From Limonium bicolor (taxonomy: Eukaryota; Streptophyta; Magnoliopsida; Caryophyllales; Plumbaginaceae), in contig CM041777.1 of the NCBI GenBank assembly GCA_023374045.1, positions 106,401,810 to 106,465,809 of the forward strand: a DNA stretch of 64,000 nt, read 5' to 3'. A model generated the notes under the pieces. The model was given only the letters and a program-made list of their open reading frames with translations, had not been told where the DNA came from and ran no database searches. This document shows, one piece after another, positions 47,859 through 57,792 of the stretch (position 1 is the first letter of the stretch; the number at the start of each line of letters is the position of its first letter). The position numbers were made by a program, and so were the translations under genes.

Positions 47859-49302
47859 TGTTGGGCAAAATAATTTTGAAACTATCTTGCTAACTATGGG
47901 CAGTGAACCCAATCATTGTAGTACAACAAGGACGTATCCACAGGGACTTCGTAACTATCTAGCTAATTATAAGATTAGTAAATATGCAAGAGGATATATA
48001 CAAAAGCGCATAAATGTAAATTAGGGGTTTTGGGTTTTTGGGTTGTAACGGGAGAAATAAAGGAAAACAATAAACACTAAACTATCTAATCTAGGATAGG
48101 TGTAGCTCGGGATAGGATATTCGCACCCGTCATCCCCTTCCTACCAATTGTCGAACCTCGAAGTCATAGCTAAACAACGGGAATTTAATTAATAGCCAAA
48201 TCCAGGTCTATTAATCCTAACCAATTTAACGGGGACTGAATGTTCGTTCAAATCCCCAATTCAATCAAAAGCATTAAGCACAAATCTACCCTAAGATGCA
48301 ATGAGAACCTCATCTCAAAATCAGTGAAAATCGGCTAACATTGATTTAGTCCCAACGGTTTAGGTTTCTATCTCAGAATATCATTTTGATATAATCCCAC
48401 AATAATGCTAAACTAATCGGTAGGCCAAACCAATCAATTTAACACATAGAAGACAAATTTAGCAAAACCCTTAGCAAATCCCCAAATCATAAGCAACAAG
48501 TTTAGAAGTCATAAACACTCAATAATCATCTTCATTAAGCTCAAAGACTAAAATAAAGCACAAACACAAGTTCAAGATTCAACAATGGAGTTTTGGGGGA
48601 TTTGAGGCTTTATCCAAATCCCTAGCTACAAGTGAGTCAAGTCTCCATTAAAGCACAAATAAGAGGAAAGGGAGAAGAGATAGCCATTAATGGAGCTTGG
48701 AGGGAGGTGAGCTTCTCTTCTTCTCCTTCCTCTTCTTCTTCCTCTTCTTCTCCTTCTTTTTCTCTTCTTTTCTCTTCTTCTGCATCACCTGGAGTCCTGC
48801 TCCCGAACTCCCTCTCTTTCCTCTCTTTTTCTCCTTTTAAAAACGCAAATCTGGGCAAAATTTCGACCCGACCGACCTTGCAAGGTCGGTCCTAGGGTCG
48901 GTCGGAGTCAGTAGCAATTTCGGGCGCGTTTTTAAGTTCGACCGACCTTACCAAGGTCGATCGATTCCACTAGCTTGCAAAAACGTAAATCTAGGCAAAA
49001 TTTCGACCCGATCGACCTTGCAAGGTCGGTTGTAAGGCCGGTCATGTGGACAGACTAACTTCAAAATGCTGTATCTTCTTCGTTTTAACTCCGATTTTGG
49101 ATCCGTTTGCGCCCACGCGTTCCTCTCTTCGTCTACTTTACTCCTACCTATGTTACTCCTCCTGTTTAAACAATAAATGTGTAAAACACCAATGAAACAC
49201 AAAACTAGAGGAAAACAAGCTAGAGTGGAGAAATGAGCATGAAAAGTATTGATTAAACATATGAAATACACCCCTAAAACATGCTCATTTGGACACTCAT
49301 CA
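47859..49302 (-). repeat. 5' LTR of non-autonomous element (copy B)
   Basis: 1444 bp. It carries the dyad array with CCGACCTTGCAAGGTCGG cores (about 48866-49045) and the purine/pyrimidine-rich run at 48713-48835. Confidence 0.9.
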
Positions 49303-49605
49303 CTAAGCACGGTTGGACTGCCTACTTATCTCTCTCCTATCTTGTGTTGCCTACACTGACCATCAGTACTCATCAGGTTGGTATTTAAAATGTTTCAATT
49401 ATTATCGGTTTTCTATTAAGCTATGGAAAAATCAATTCAAACATATAATTACCTGTCTGAGATTTACCTGATAGAGGTATGTCTTAGATAGTCCCTGTTG
49501 GGACTGTCCAATGACCTTTAATCTCATCATCTAGGCTGCGAATGAGTTAATAATATAGAGTAGTTCACTGATAATTTCGGCAGCATTACCCTAGTGTTCT
49601 TCTAG

Positions 49606-51444
49606 GGTGCCCTATATGTGGAGATCGAACTTGCAGCATACGGTTGAAACACAGTGGTTAAAATGTGTACATGGGCCATCGAAAATTCCTCCAGAAAGAT
49701 CACAAATACCGTAAGATGACGAAAGAGTTTAATGGAAAAACCGATCATGCAGTCGCACGACCACCACTATCTGCTGCTAAGACTTACAATCAATTAAATA
49801 ATGTTGTGAACAACTTCGGTCCACCAACTAAAGCCACTGAAAAGAGCATCTGGAAGAAAAAAAAACAATATTTGGGAACTAGAATATTGGCAACATTTAG
49901 AGGTGAGACATTGCATTGATGTTATGCACGTGGAGAAAAACGTTGGTGAAAGTGTTAGTGCGACACTGCTAAACGTGAAAGGCAAGACAAAAGACCATTT
50001 GAAGGGTAGAAAAGATCTGGTTGAATTGGGTATACGGGAGAACTCGCGCACAACAAAGAGGGAAACAGACATTCTTGCCTCCCGCTTGTCACACATTATC
50101 CAAAGAAGAGAAATTCAGTTTTTGTAGTTCTCTTCATCATATTAAAGTGTCATCTGGTTACTCATCAAACATATCAAGTTTGGTATCAATGTCTGATCTT
50201 AAATTGGTAGGGATGAAGTCTCACGACTATCATGTGCTGATGCAACACTTACTTCCGGTTGCAATCCGTGGGATCCTTCCAACTGATGTCAAAAAAACTA
50301 TTACAAATTTATGTGTTTTCTTCACAGGGATTTCATGTAAAGTGCTTGATGTGGAGACCCTAGATAAACTACAGAATGACCTTGTGATCACCATGTGTCA
50401 GTTGGAGATGTATTTTCTTCCTTCATTTTTTTGATATTATGGTGCATCTACTTGTTCATCTTGTTAGAGAGATCAAACATTGTGGTCCATTATACCTTCG
50501 ATACATGTATCCGTATGAGAGATACATGGGTATACTGAAAAAGAAAATGAAAAACCATCGGCATCCAGAGGAAAGCATAATTGAAGGTTCAGTAACCGAG
50601 GATGTGGTTGACTTCCGCACTCACTACTTACAAGGTGTTGATGTTATTGGATTACCAAAATCAAGACACGATGGTAGGCTTAAAAGTGTTGGTACCAATG
50701 GAAAAAAATTATGCAGAGTTGATATTGATAGATTAAATAAGGCACATCTTGTTGTGTTGAATCACTCTGAAGGTGTCGAACCCTATTTTGAAGCACACCT
50801 AGCCTACCTTAAAACAAAACACCCAACGATGAGCACTGCCAAATTAAAAAAAGAGCAGAATGCGACATTTGTTAAGTGGTTCAAAGAGAATGTGTTGTAT
50901 GGAGATTCAAGGAACGTGAATGAAATGATCCAGTTGTTGGCACTCGGTCCAAATCTCGATGTGTTGTCTTATGAAGGATATGATGTAAATAAATTTTCTT
51001 TTTACACTGAACTTCAAGATTGTAAATCGACAAACCAGAACAGTGGTGTGCATCTTATCAGTTCACAAGATATTGAATTACACTAGTTATGAAACTTGTG
51101 TATTTCGTTGCAAATGGGAAGACAACAAACAAGGATATCGTGAGGAGGATCATGGTATGAAGCTAGTTGACTTAACGACAGCGGCTCCTACTAATGAACT
51201 CTTTATTGTTGTGTCAAAGGCAAAACAAGTATTCTACTGTCGTGATCAGTGTAATCCCAGATGGTGTATTCTGATGCCGAGTAAAAGATCGATAGTTGGG
51301 ATTGATGATGTTGTTGAAGAGGATGAATATGATTATGAAGATGAAATAGATGTACCTATTCGGTTACCGATGGAGGTGGACAATGTAACTAATTTTGTAT
51401 GTCGAAGGTCCGAACACAATGAAGGATTGAGGATTGACCGATGA
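49606..51444 (+). pseudogene. TNP2-like CACTA transposase, N-terminally truncated (copy B)
   Basis: Runs from CPICG (49608) through YMGHRKFL, KTDHAVA, ATEKSIWKKK, RHCIDVMHVEKNVG, the SHDYHVLMQHLLPVAIRG block, a DUF4218-like block (50439 onward: MVHLLVHLVREI, LRYMYPYERYMGILK, LPKSRHDGRL) and a DUF4216-like block (FSFYTELQDCKSTNQNSGV, FRCKWEDNKQG, SKAKQVFYCRD), ending in an acidic tail and EGLRIDR. Frame changes are near 49665, 49905, 50128, 50434 and 51080. The normal N-terminal half, with the Transpos_assoc domain and most acidic catalytic residues, is absent; upstream there is only the repeat-rich region and the nested retrotransposon. Confidence 0.8.
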
Positions 51445-51575
51445 AATGTTTATTATGTAAGTCTGGTTAGCAATATTATATCTATATATAAAACAATTTT
51501 CATTTTGTCATACTTCAACATTTGATTAAGTAGATATTTCTACTAACCTTGTTGTTATTGATTATTTTTCAGATT

Positions 51576-54500
51576 ATGGATCTTGACGATAGAGTTGAGG
51601 AGGATGTACTGTTGGGGTTGGATGATATTGATGATGACGTCCCTACTGAAGAACCACCAGCTGCATCTACTTTGTAAAACCCCCGGAAGGGACGTTGACC
51701 GACCCGTTGTTTGAAGGTGAAGAAGGATTCTCCTATTGATTTGGTCTGGGACAAGTACCTTAGACATTCTGGTGGATCGAAGCAGCAGTTTGCTTCTTAC
51801 TTGGGATTGATGGTAAAATCCCAGTGCTCTATCAATAAGGATTGGAAGGATCAAGAAAAGGCAGACAAAGAGATCATGTGGCAGATGGTGCAGAAGCGGT
51901 ACAAAGTCGCAGATGATCTTCGGACTTGGATTATGTCACTTCTAGCGACATCTCTGAGGCAGTTCAAGCACCGGTTGGTGGATGGTTGGATTATCAAACC
52001 GGGCTCCAAACTGTCACCGCCGTGGGTGGTATATGATGGTATGATCACGGAGGAGGACTGGAAGATATTCTACGACAGTCGCCAGACTGAAGAATTTAAG
52101 GTACTTTTACAATTCTTTATTATTAATTATTTAAGGAACAAATTTTGTAACGAGACGTCAAGAACAAGCAAGACGTAACCGGGCGAAGAATATATATAAG
52201 CATTACATGGGACGAGCTGGGTATACGGGGCTCTTGGAGAAGTGGAAGAGCGAGGGCTTGCTGACGAAAGTTAATGAAGACGGCACTCAGTCAGTTGTTG
52301 AGAATGTTGATGATGCATGTAGGATGCAGGCATACATGTTGGGTCGGATGAAGAAAAATGACGAGGGAGTGTACGTGTTCCCGCAAAATGAGACTGCTGA
52401 GTTGGCTTCCAAGATTGTAAGTATTCAATTTTAAAAGTTGTTGTTTACTAATTAGTAATTTCATTTCTAATATTTCTTTGTAATTTAAAATAGTCTAGAT
52501 CTACTGAGCGATGGGAGATGGTTCGGACCCCTTCGAGTCAGGATGATCCACTGAACCAGGCCATTGGGCAAGAGGATCATCCAGGTCGAGTGCCGGGGTT
52601 AGGAGGGGAAGTTCGCCAAAGAGACATGTTTCCTTCGTCCCGAGCAAGACCACAGGCTGAAATCATAGAGAAAACGGTGAAGACACGGGTGAAGGAGGTA
52701 GTAGATGAGATGGAACAACGTTTAGTTACAGAGCGCCGAGTCTACGGGGACCATCTGCGAAGACTTGAGGCTTTAGTATTGGGCCAGGGGTCGGCTCCTA
52801 CATCGACGCCAGATCCTACACCGACACCACATCCTACACCGACACCACATCCTACTCCGACGCCAGATCCTACATCGACACCTGGTCCTACCGCGACACC
52901 GGATACACTGATGCTCGATCCTACACCCCCTGCTACTGCTGCATTGGTCCCTGCTCCTTCACAGACCACTAGTCATCCTACACCCTCTTCTTCTACAAGC
53001 GACACATTCCCCTATGAAAACCTTCAGGTTTATTTTTTTTTCATCCTTATTTATTTTAACTTGCTTGAAAACAAATTTTATTAGTAGGCTTACTGTTGTG
53101 AGTTGATGTAGGCGTCTAAATCATGCCATCTATTTCAAGTGTTGGATGGTGGGACTGTACAAGTTGCATACGGTCGGGTTTTGCAGACCGGACCGAACAC
53201 TCTAGTACATTTCAAGCGCATCCCACCTCTTCACACTCGTGTGTCGGTAGACGACATTGTGCATGACCATGAGGAATCTCCGCTTCCATTGGAGTGGAAT
53301 GAGTGGAGCAAATTAATTGACACAAAATCTTTTGTTGTTCCATGGCCGTATTTTCTTATTGATGTCAGTGACGTGGTAAACTATTTACATGCTTCAATGT
53401 TTATTGTTTAATTTGATTGTTGACTTGTATGTTATTATTTAAATTTTATATACTATTAGATTGATAAGGAAAAGCCGGTTAAGAAGAGGAAAGTGGATAA
53501 GGGGAAGGAGTTGGGAAAATCAACTGAGGAGAGTCAGAGTACTGTGAGAAAGGAAGTGGTGAAACCTTTCGATATGACTCCTAGGAGATCCCCCATTTTG
53601 GCACCCAAGTTTCTGAAGAAGTTGACAGGTAGACAAAAAATGTTGTATGACTTTCTCATGACAAAGGAGGGGAGTGTCACTAACTTCAACATGAAAGTGC
53701 CTATGCATATTTTCCACACCACCGAGCCCATGGAACTGATGATTACCTTAAGCGATATTAAGGAATTATTGATGGGAGACCTCCTTAACATTGTTGTGAT
53801 CTAGGCCTATTGTGTGTAAGTGTCTTTTAAATTATTAGCATTATTTTTCATTTTTTATTAAATTATTTAGCATATTTTTTTGTACAAATTGTTGTTTAGG
53901 TGTTTGACGGCTAGACTGCAAGCGAACAACAGTTTATCTGCTATCATTTTCTTGTGTCCACAATTGATGTTAGCAAGTCAGGCTGCATTGGATCATGAAG
54001 TATGTACACATCAAATGAGGAGTGGATTTTGTGCTGCGGTGCAAAGTCGAAGCAAATATTTGGTAATCCCATACCATCAAATGTAAGTACACAATAATTG
54101 GATTTTTTTGCTTCCTAATTACATTTATGTGATTTGTGGAAATTAAATATGTTCTACAACACATTCTTTGTTTTACCTGTGGTAGCAATAATTGGATATT
54201 GATGATTTTGTGTATCGACACCTCATGCTTGTTGATACTAGACCCGTTGGGCGCTGATGACCATAGAGAGATCGCTATAGAGAAATTGTTGAAGGAGTGA
54301 GTCTTTAAAATTTTCATGCATTTGCATTTGTTTTAAGCTTGTCTCGGATTATTGGCATCTAATAAATGGCTTCATTTTTAATGCTATGTTATGCAGTGGT
54401 CATAAGCATGGTTTAAGTGACATGGGTAAACCATTCTCCATCATGAACATCTATTACATACCGGTATGTAATCATTTTAAACATGTTTGTATTGAAGTAA

Positions 54501-54870
54501 CGTTTAATTTTCGTGATCTGTCTAAAAGTTGGTAATCCATGGATGGAGTGATGACAGTGTCCTAAACAACCTGATTCACGGAGCTGTGGCTATTATGTGA
54601 TGCGGTACATGTATGAGATTGTTAAAAATATTGACACGCTTGATGATGATGACAAGGTAACCGATACCAATAGAAGTTGTATTTAATTAAAGTTATCGCA
54701 TTAATAAAATTGTGTGTGCTAACGATCAGTTTCTTTTTATTGCACAGATCGTTTCGTTTTTCATAAAAGCACGGGACATGTATGCCAAAGCGGACATGGA
54801 CTTTGTAAGAGATCATTTAGCGCAGTTTTGGTATAAAAATTACTTAAGCGTTTCTTTGATCTTCTCCTAG
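51576..54870 (+). CDS. CACTA second gene: Transposase_24-like plus Ulp1-like domain (copy B)
   Basis: The ATG at 51576 follows a TTTTTCAG acceptor-like sequence and opens with an acidic segment (MDLDDRVEEDVLLGLDD). Further parts: Transposase_24-like DLVWDKYLRHSGG, CSINKDWKDQE and LRTWIMSLLATSL (51711-52120), then GRAGYTGLLEKWKSEG and LGRMKKNDEGVYVF (52207-52420). Next come EIIEKTVKTRVKEV with a Pro-Thr-Pro linker (52518-53030), a segment at 53110-53375 (VQVAYGRVLQTGPN), a Lys-rich segment (53461-53805) and a Ulp1-like C-terminus (53900-54870) with DPLG and QPDSRSCGYYVMRY. Introns inferred from GT-AG breaks, for example at 54084 and after 54296. Single-base frame changes near 51706 and 54240-54250. 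The Ulp1 His position reads Asn (INNW). Family role: CACTA accessory protein. Confidence 0.75.
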
Positions 54871-55129
54871 TGTAGTTAGACTTATATTTTTGTTTGTGCT
54901 GAAGGAACGTAGCCTTTAAAAGTTTGTAAAGTTACTCTCTCTTATTTTTGAAAAGTTTGAATGGGTTTAAATTCATTTTTGATGTAGCAATTCAAAACTA
55001 GCAACTTGTTTTGCTAGTTGTGCATATAGTGTGGTTGGTTGCCAAAGGGCAATACCAGTTGGATGCCCTGTACAGGTTGTATATGTGATTGGGTTGTATT
55101 AGAAAACACATGATAGAAGCTAAAAAAAC
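54871..55129 (+). other. 3' flank of the CACTA second gene
   Basis: Presumed 3' UTR and spacer between the TAG at 54868 and the subterminal repeats. Mirrors 1-254. No ORF of interest. Confidence 0.6.
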
Positions 55130-55507
55130 TAAAAAATTTTAAAAAACCCACGGTTCACTAAAAACCGTGGTTTAAAAGTTAATGGCGCGAGACTATAAAC
55201 CACGGTTTGCCAAAAAACTGTCGTTTTTGATATACTTTATACCATGGATTTATCCGAAACGTCATATAAAGGTCACTATATACCACGGTTAAAACTTGGA
55301 ACCGTCGTATAAAGTCAATGGAATCCGTGAGAGAAACGGTCTTAAATGACGGTTTCGACAAACCATGGTTTTTTTTCTTACTTTAAACGACGGTTCGTAA
55401 CCGTGGTTTATAGTCATTTCCTAATATGCGACGAGAGCATATACCACGGTTTATAACCGTGGTTTTTAAACAAAATAACTGTGGTATTTAACTTTTCTAC
55501 ACCAGTG
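55130..55507 (+). repeat. CACTA 3' terminal and subterminal repeats (copy B)
   Basis: Dense array of AACCGTGGTTT and ACCACGGTTT in both orientations (for example ACCACGGTTTATAACCGTGG at 55444, a perfect dyad), ending in CTACACCAGTG at 55507. Confidence 0.9.
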
Positions 55508-55703
55508 CTTGCATAGTTGGTTATGCTTGCAAGAAGAGATAAGGTTTGACATGAGCTCCTCCAAACTAGGTGAATCAACCTTTACTGCGATCATAGGACA
55601 GTGAGCGCTCTCATGGTCTCCTCCACACTCTTGGCACACAAGCCTCCGGTAGACATATGAGTTAAGGTCCTCCATGAGAGCTCCCAATTCTGGCATATGT
55701 TGT
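55508..55703 (-). pseudogene. Gag-like ORF, 5' fragment, of element H with zinc knuckle (copy B)
   Basis: Minus-strand reading gives LGALMEDLNSYVYRRL, then the knuckle VCQECGGDHESAHCP, then SPSLEELMSNLISSCK, and stops at the CACTA insertion. Joined across the transposon, it continues at 40131. The left side runs into the assembly gap. Confidence 0.8.
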
Positions 55704-56203
55704 NNNNNNNNNNNNNNNNNNNNNNNNNNNNNNNNNNNNNNNNNNNNNNNNNNNNNNNNNNNNNNNNNNNNNNNNNNNNNNNNNNNNNNNNNNNNNNNNN
55801 NNNNNNNNNNNNNNNNNNNNNNNNNNNNNNNNNNNNNNNNNNNNNNNNNNNNNNNNNNNNNNNNNNNNNNNNNNNNNNNNNNNNNNNNNNNNNNNNNNNN
55901 NNNNNNNNNNNNNNNNNNNNNNNNNNNNNNNNNNNNNNNNNNNNNNNNNNNNNNNNNNNNNNNNNNNNNNNNNNNNNNNNNNNNNNNNNNNNNNNNNNNN
56001 NNNNNNNNNNNNNNNNNNNNNNNNNNNNNNNNNNNNNNNNNNNNNNNNNNNNNNNNNNNNNNNNNNNNNNNNNNNNNNNNNNNNNNNNNNNNNNNNNNNN
56101 NNNNNNNNNNNNNNNNNNNNNNNNNNNNNNNNNNNNNNNNNNNNNNNNNNNNNNNNNNNNNNNNNNNNNNNNNNNNNNNNNNNNNNNNNNNNNNNNNNNN
56201 NNN
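55704..56203. other. Assembly gap, exactly 500 N
   Basis: The left edge is inside the gag-like ORF of element H; the right edge is inside gag of the chromodomain-type element, repeating the sequence that precedes the first gap. Confidence 1.
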
Positions 56204-56767
56204 GGTACAAGAAACAAAAGTACCAGCCTCAGGCCCAGAAAATCAGAACCCGAAAGGGAAGGAGGAAAAGGAGAAGGCTTCGGAAGAGCCATTGAAGCTG
56301 ACCTATGCTATTGCAGCTACACCACTGCGCTCTAAGGCGCCAAAGGGTAAAAATTGATATTGAATGAGTTAAGAAATAAATTAGTAACCATTTGAGATAT
56401 GAGAATTGACAATATGAATCATCAGGATCTGAGACTGAGAGGGGAGCCGGTGGTGGCTACCAGCGACGCTTCATCTGTAGATGGTGTCACAAGGACCACC
56501 CCGGGCTCGACTGTAAGGGGAATAAGGTGGAGTGCAACTTCTGTGGTGTCTACGGGCATCGAGCTTATGAGTGTTACCGGAACCCTGCTAGCAGAGCCTA
56601 TAGGCCCGATACCAGGGGCAAGGGCAAGACCGATCAGGGAGCTGGATCTGACGGTCAGAGGAAAGTGCAGCAGCCGGCGGACAAGAACCCACGGGTGACC
56701 CAGAAGACGGGGCCCACTCTACACATGGTGGATCGGGACGATGAGCCTGAGCCCTCATCGAGGCCAG
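56204..56767 (+). CDS. Gag C-terminus with two zinc knuckles (AlkB-bearing element)
   Basis: A basic, Lys-rich linker (KGKEEKEKASEEPLKL) is followed by an intron (56347-56425). The knuckles are CRWCHKDHPGLDC (CX2CX3HX4C) and CNFCGVYGHRAYEC (classical CX2CX4HX4C), then a Gln/Lys-rich tail ending PEPSSRPG at 56767. The knuckle pair is the RNA-binding nucleocapsid part of Gag. The frame stays open across the inferred splice (AAG G^GA TCT, phase 1). The last codon is split after its first base (G at 56767), ready to be completed from either of two downstream exons. Confidence 0.85.
56347..56425 (+). other. Short spliceosomal intron in gag, before the knuckles
   Basis: CCAAAGG^GTAAAAATTG ... AATCATCAG^GATCTG, 79 nt, AT-rich, containing in-frame stops. 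Without removal the knuckles are out of frame with the Gag linker; with removal the frame is continuous. Confidence 0.7.
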
Positions 56768-56899
56768 GTACCACTATAACCATTTAGTAATAAAACTACC
56801 TGCTTACCGCATTATCATGCATGTTTGGTGAAATATATGAGTTAAGTAAGAATAAGATGAGATTAGAACTAAGTAAGACATAACCTACTACCACTTTAG
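56768..56899 (+). other. Intron between gag knuckles and AlkB exon
   Basis: CCAG^GTACCACT ... CCACTTTAG^GAAGATTC, 132 nt, AT-rich, with in-frame stops. Removal completes Gly (G^GA) and leads into the AlkB frame with no stop for 28 codons before the internal Met at 56986. Confidence 0.65.
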
Positions 56900-57637
56900 G
56901 AAGATTCAACATCTGCTACCCTATACCATCTACATCTAACCCGGAGCACACCGACATCGAAACCATACACTTTCACAACCGAACAATGTCAGGTTATCCG
57001 CCCAGGTATGATTTTATTAAGGGGATACCTGACACCCACGCACAAATAGCCATCATCAGGAGATGCAATCAACTAGGAATGGGACCGGGAGGTTTTTACA
57101 CACCGGAGTACCCAGGGGGAGCAAGGATGAAATTAAAGATGATGAGCTTGGGCAAGGATTGGAATCCGTATGCCAAGAATTACCAAACCACAGGGAGCAA
57201 GATGGAGTCTCACCACCGGGAATACCCGAAGAGTTCCATCCAGTTATTACACAAGTCATGGAAATCGCTCAGCAGTTGGAAGCTGAACCGATTCCAGACA
57301 TCCAGCCAGACATTTGCATTGTAAACTTCTACGAAAAAGATGGGAAACTGGGACTACACCAGGATAAGGACGAGACAACGGAGTCTCTCGAAGAGGGATA
57401 CCCGTAGTGTCTTGGTCCATTGGAGATGATGCGGAGTTTTTATACGGCGAGCAGAAGCGTGCGGACCGTGCAGATAAGATAGTACTTAAGTCAGGTGATG
57501 TATTAATTTTGGGAGGAGAATCAAGGATGTTATACCATGGGATTAAGAGAATCAAGCTGAATACAGCACCGTCAGCAGTAATCAATGCGACGCATATGAG
57601 ACCAGGAAGATTAAACCTAACCTTTAGACAATATTAG
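56900..57637 (+). CDS. AlkB-family 2-oxoglutarate/Fe(II) dioxygenase exon inside the retrotransposon
   Basis: AlkB enzymes oxidatively remove methyl groups from nucleic-acid bases using Fe(II), O2 and 2-oxoglutarate. Visible here: an N-terminal strand region (FNICYP), a segment leading to LGMGPGGFYTPEYPGGA, KMMSLGKDWNP, the jelly-roll core VNFYEKDGKLGLHQDKDE with the iron ligands His (57357-57359) and Asp (57363-57365), SIGDDAEFLYGEQ, SGDVLILGG, the distal iron ligand His in MLYHGIKR (57536-57538), and the C-terminal RPGRLNLTFRQY with the 2OG-binding Arg (57626-57628). All key residues are present. From memory it most resembles plant ALKBH1-like proteins. Two single-base frame changes (about 57183-57205, and near 57395 in a G run) look like consensus errors. 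It has no internal intron, has its own TAG stop, and is on the same strand as gag and pol. Confidence 0.9.
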
Positions 57638-57792
57638 CCATGTAATGTTAGAATGAGATGAGAAATGAGATGTAAGATTGAAGCACATGTTGTAAACAGG
57701 ATGGTCATAAATAAAATAACAGTGTTGTTCATATAAATTGTTACGACTCTTGTTATACCATCAATACTCATGGAGCTTGTGAACACAATTAG
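57638..57792 (+). promoter_or_regulatory. Post-AlkB region: poly(A) signal and pol splice acceptor
   Basis: Between the AlkB stop and the protease, 155 bp of AT-rich DNA with stops in the pol frame. AATAAA at 57710-57715 could end an AlkB-terminated transcript. ACACAATTAG at 57783-57792 is an acceptor-like sequence: joined to the donor at 56768 it gives G^GT TAT GGA, in frame with protease. Confidence 0.5.

Larger units (their letters stand above)
43391..49302 (-). mobile_element. Non-autonomous LTR retrotransposon with gag-like ORF only (copy B)
   Basis: 5,912 bp, LTRs at 47859-49302 (5') and 43391-44816 (3'). It is flanked by CTAAG at 43386-43390 and 49303-49307, with primer site at 47835-47852 and polypurine tract at 44817-44829. 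Same insertion as 11501-17172 in reverse orientation, but with both LTRs full length and a longer intact gag-like frame. No pol domain. Confidence 0.92.
40132..55507 (+). mobile_element. CACTA (En/Spm) DNA transposon, copy B, complete
   Basis: 15,376 bp from CACTAGTAG (40132) to CTACACCAGTG (55507, complement CACTGGTGTAG), flanked by CTT at 40129-40131 and 55508-55510, the 3-bp duplicate expected for CACTA elements. Joining the flanks restores the gag-like reading of the host LTR element (compare 13530-13550). Both ends have subterminal ACCACGGTT / AACCGTGG arrays. Order: 5' repeats, GC-rich leader, non-coding part with three direct repeats, a nested LTR retrotransposon (43391-49302), TNP2-like gene, Transposase_24/Ulp1-like gene, 3' repeats. 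The TNP2 part is truncated, so the element is probably non-autonomous. Confidence 0.92.

Noticed and set aside
1..55507. A giant inverted repeat that might be a foldback element or palindromic amplification
   Set aside because: Two fixed 500-N gaps bound contig B, and the gap edges of A and C overlap, so an inverted haplotig is the simpler explanation.
57063..57407. The AlkB reading as an independent host gene that the element landed next to
   Set aside because: It is on the element's strand, between gag and protease, in frame with gag through a consensus intron, and both ends of the element lie outside it.
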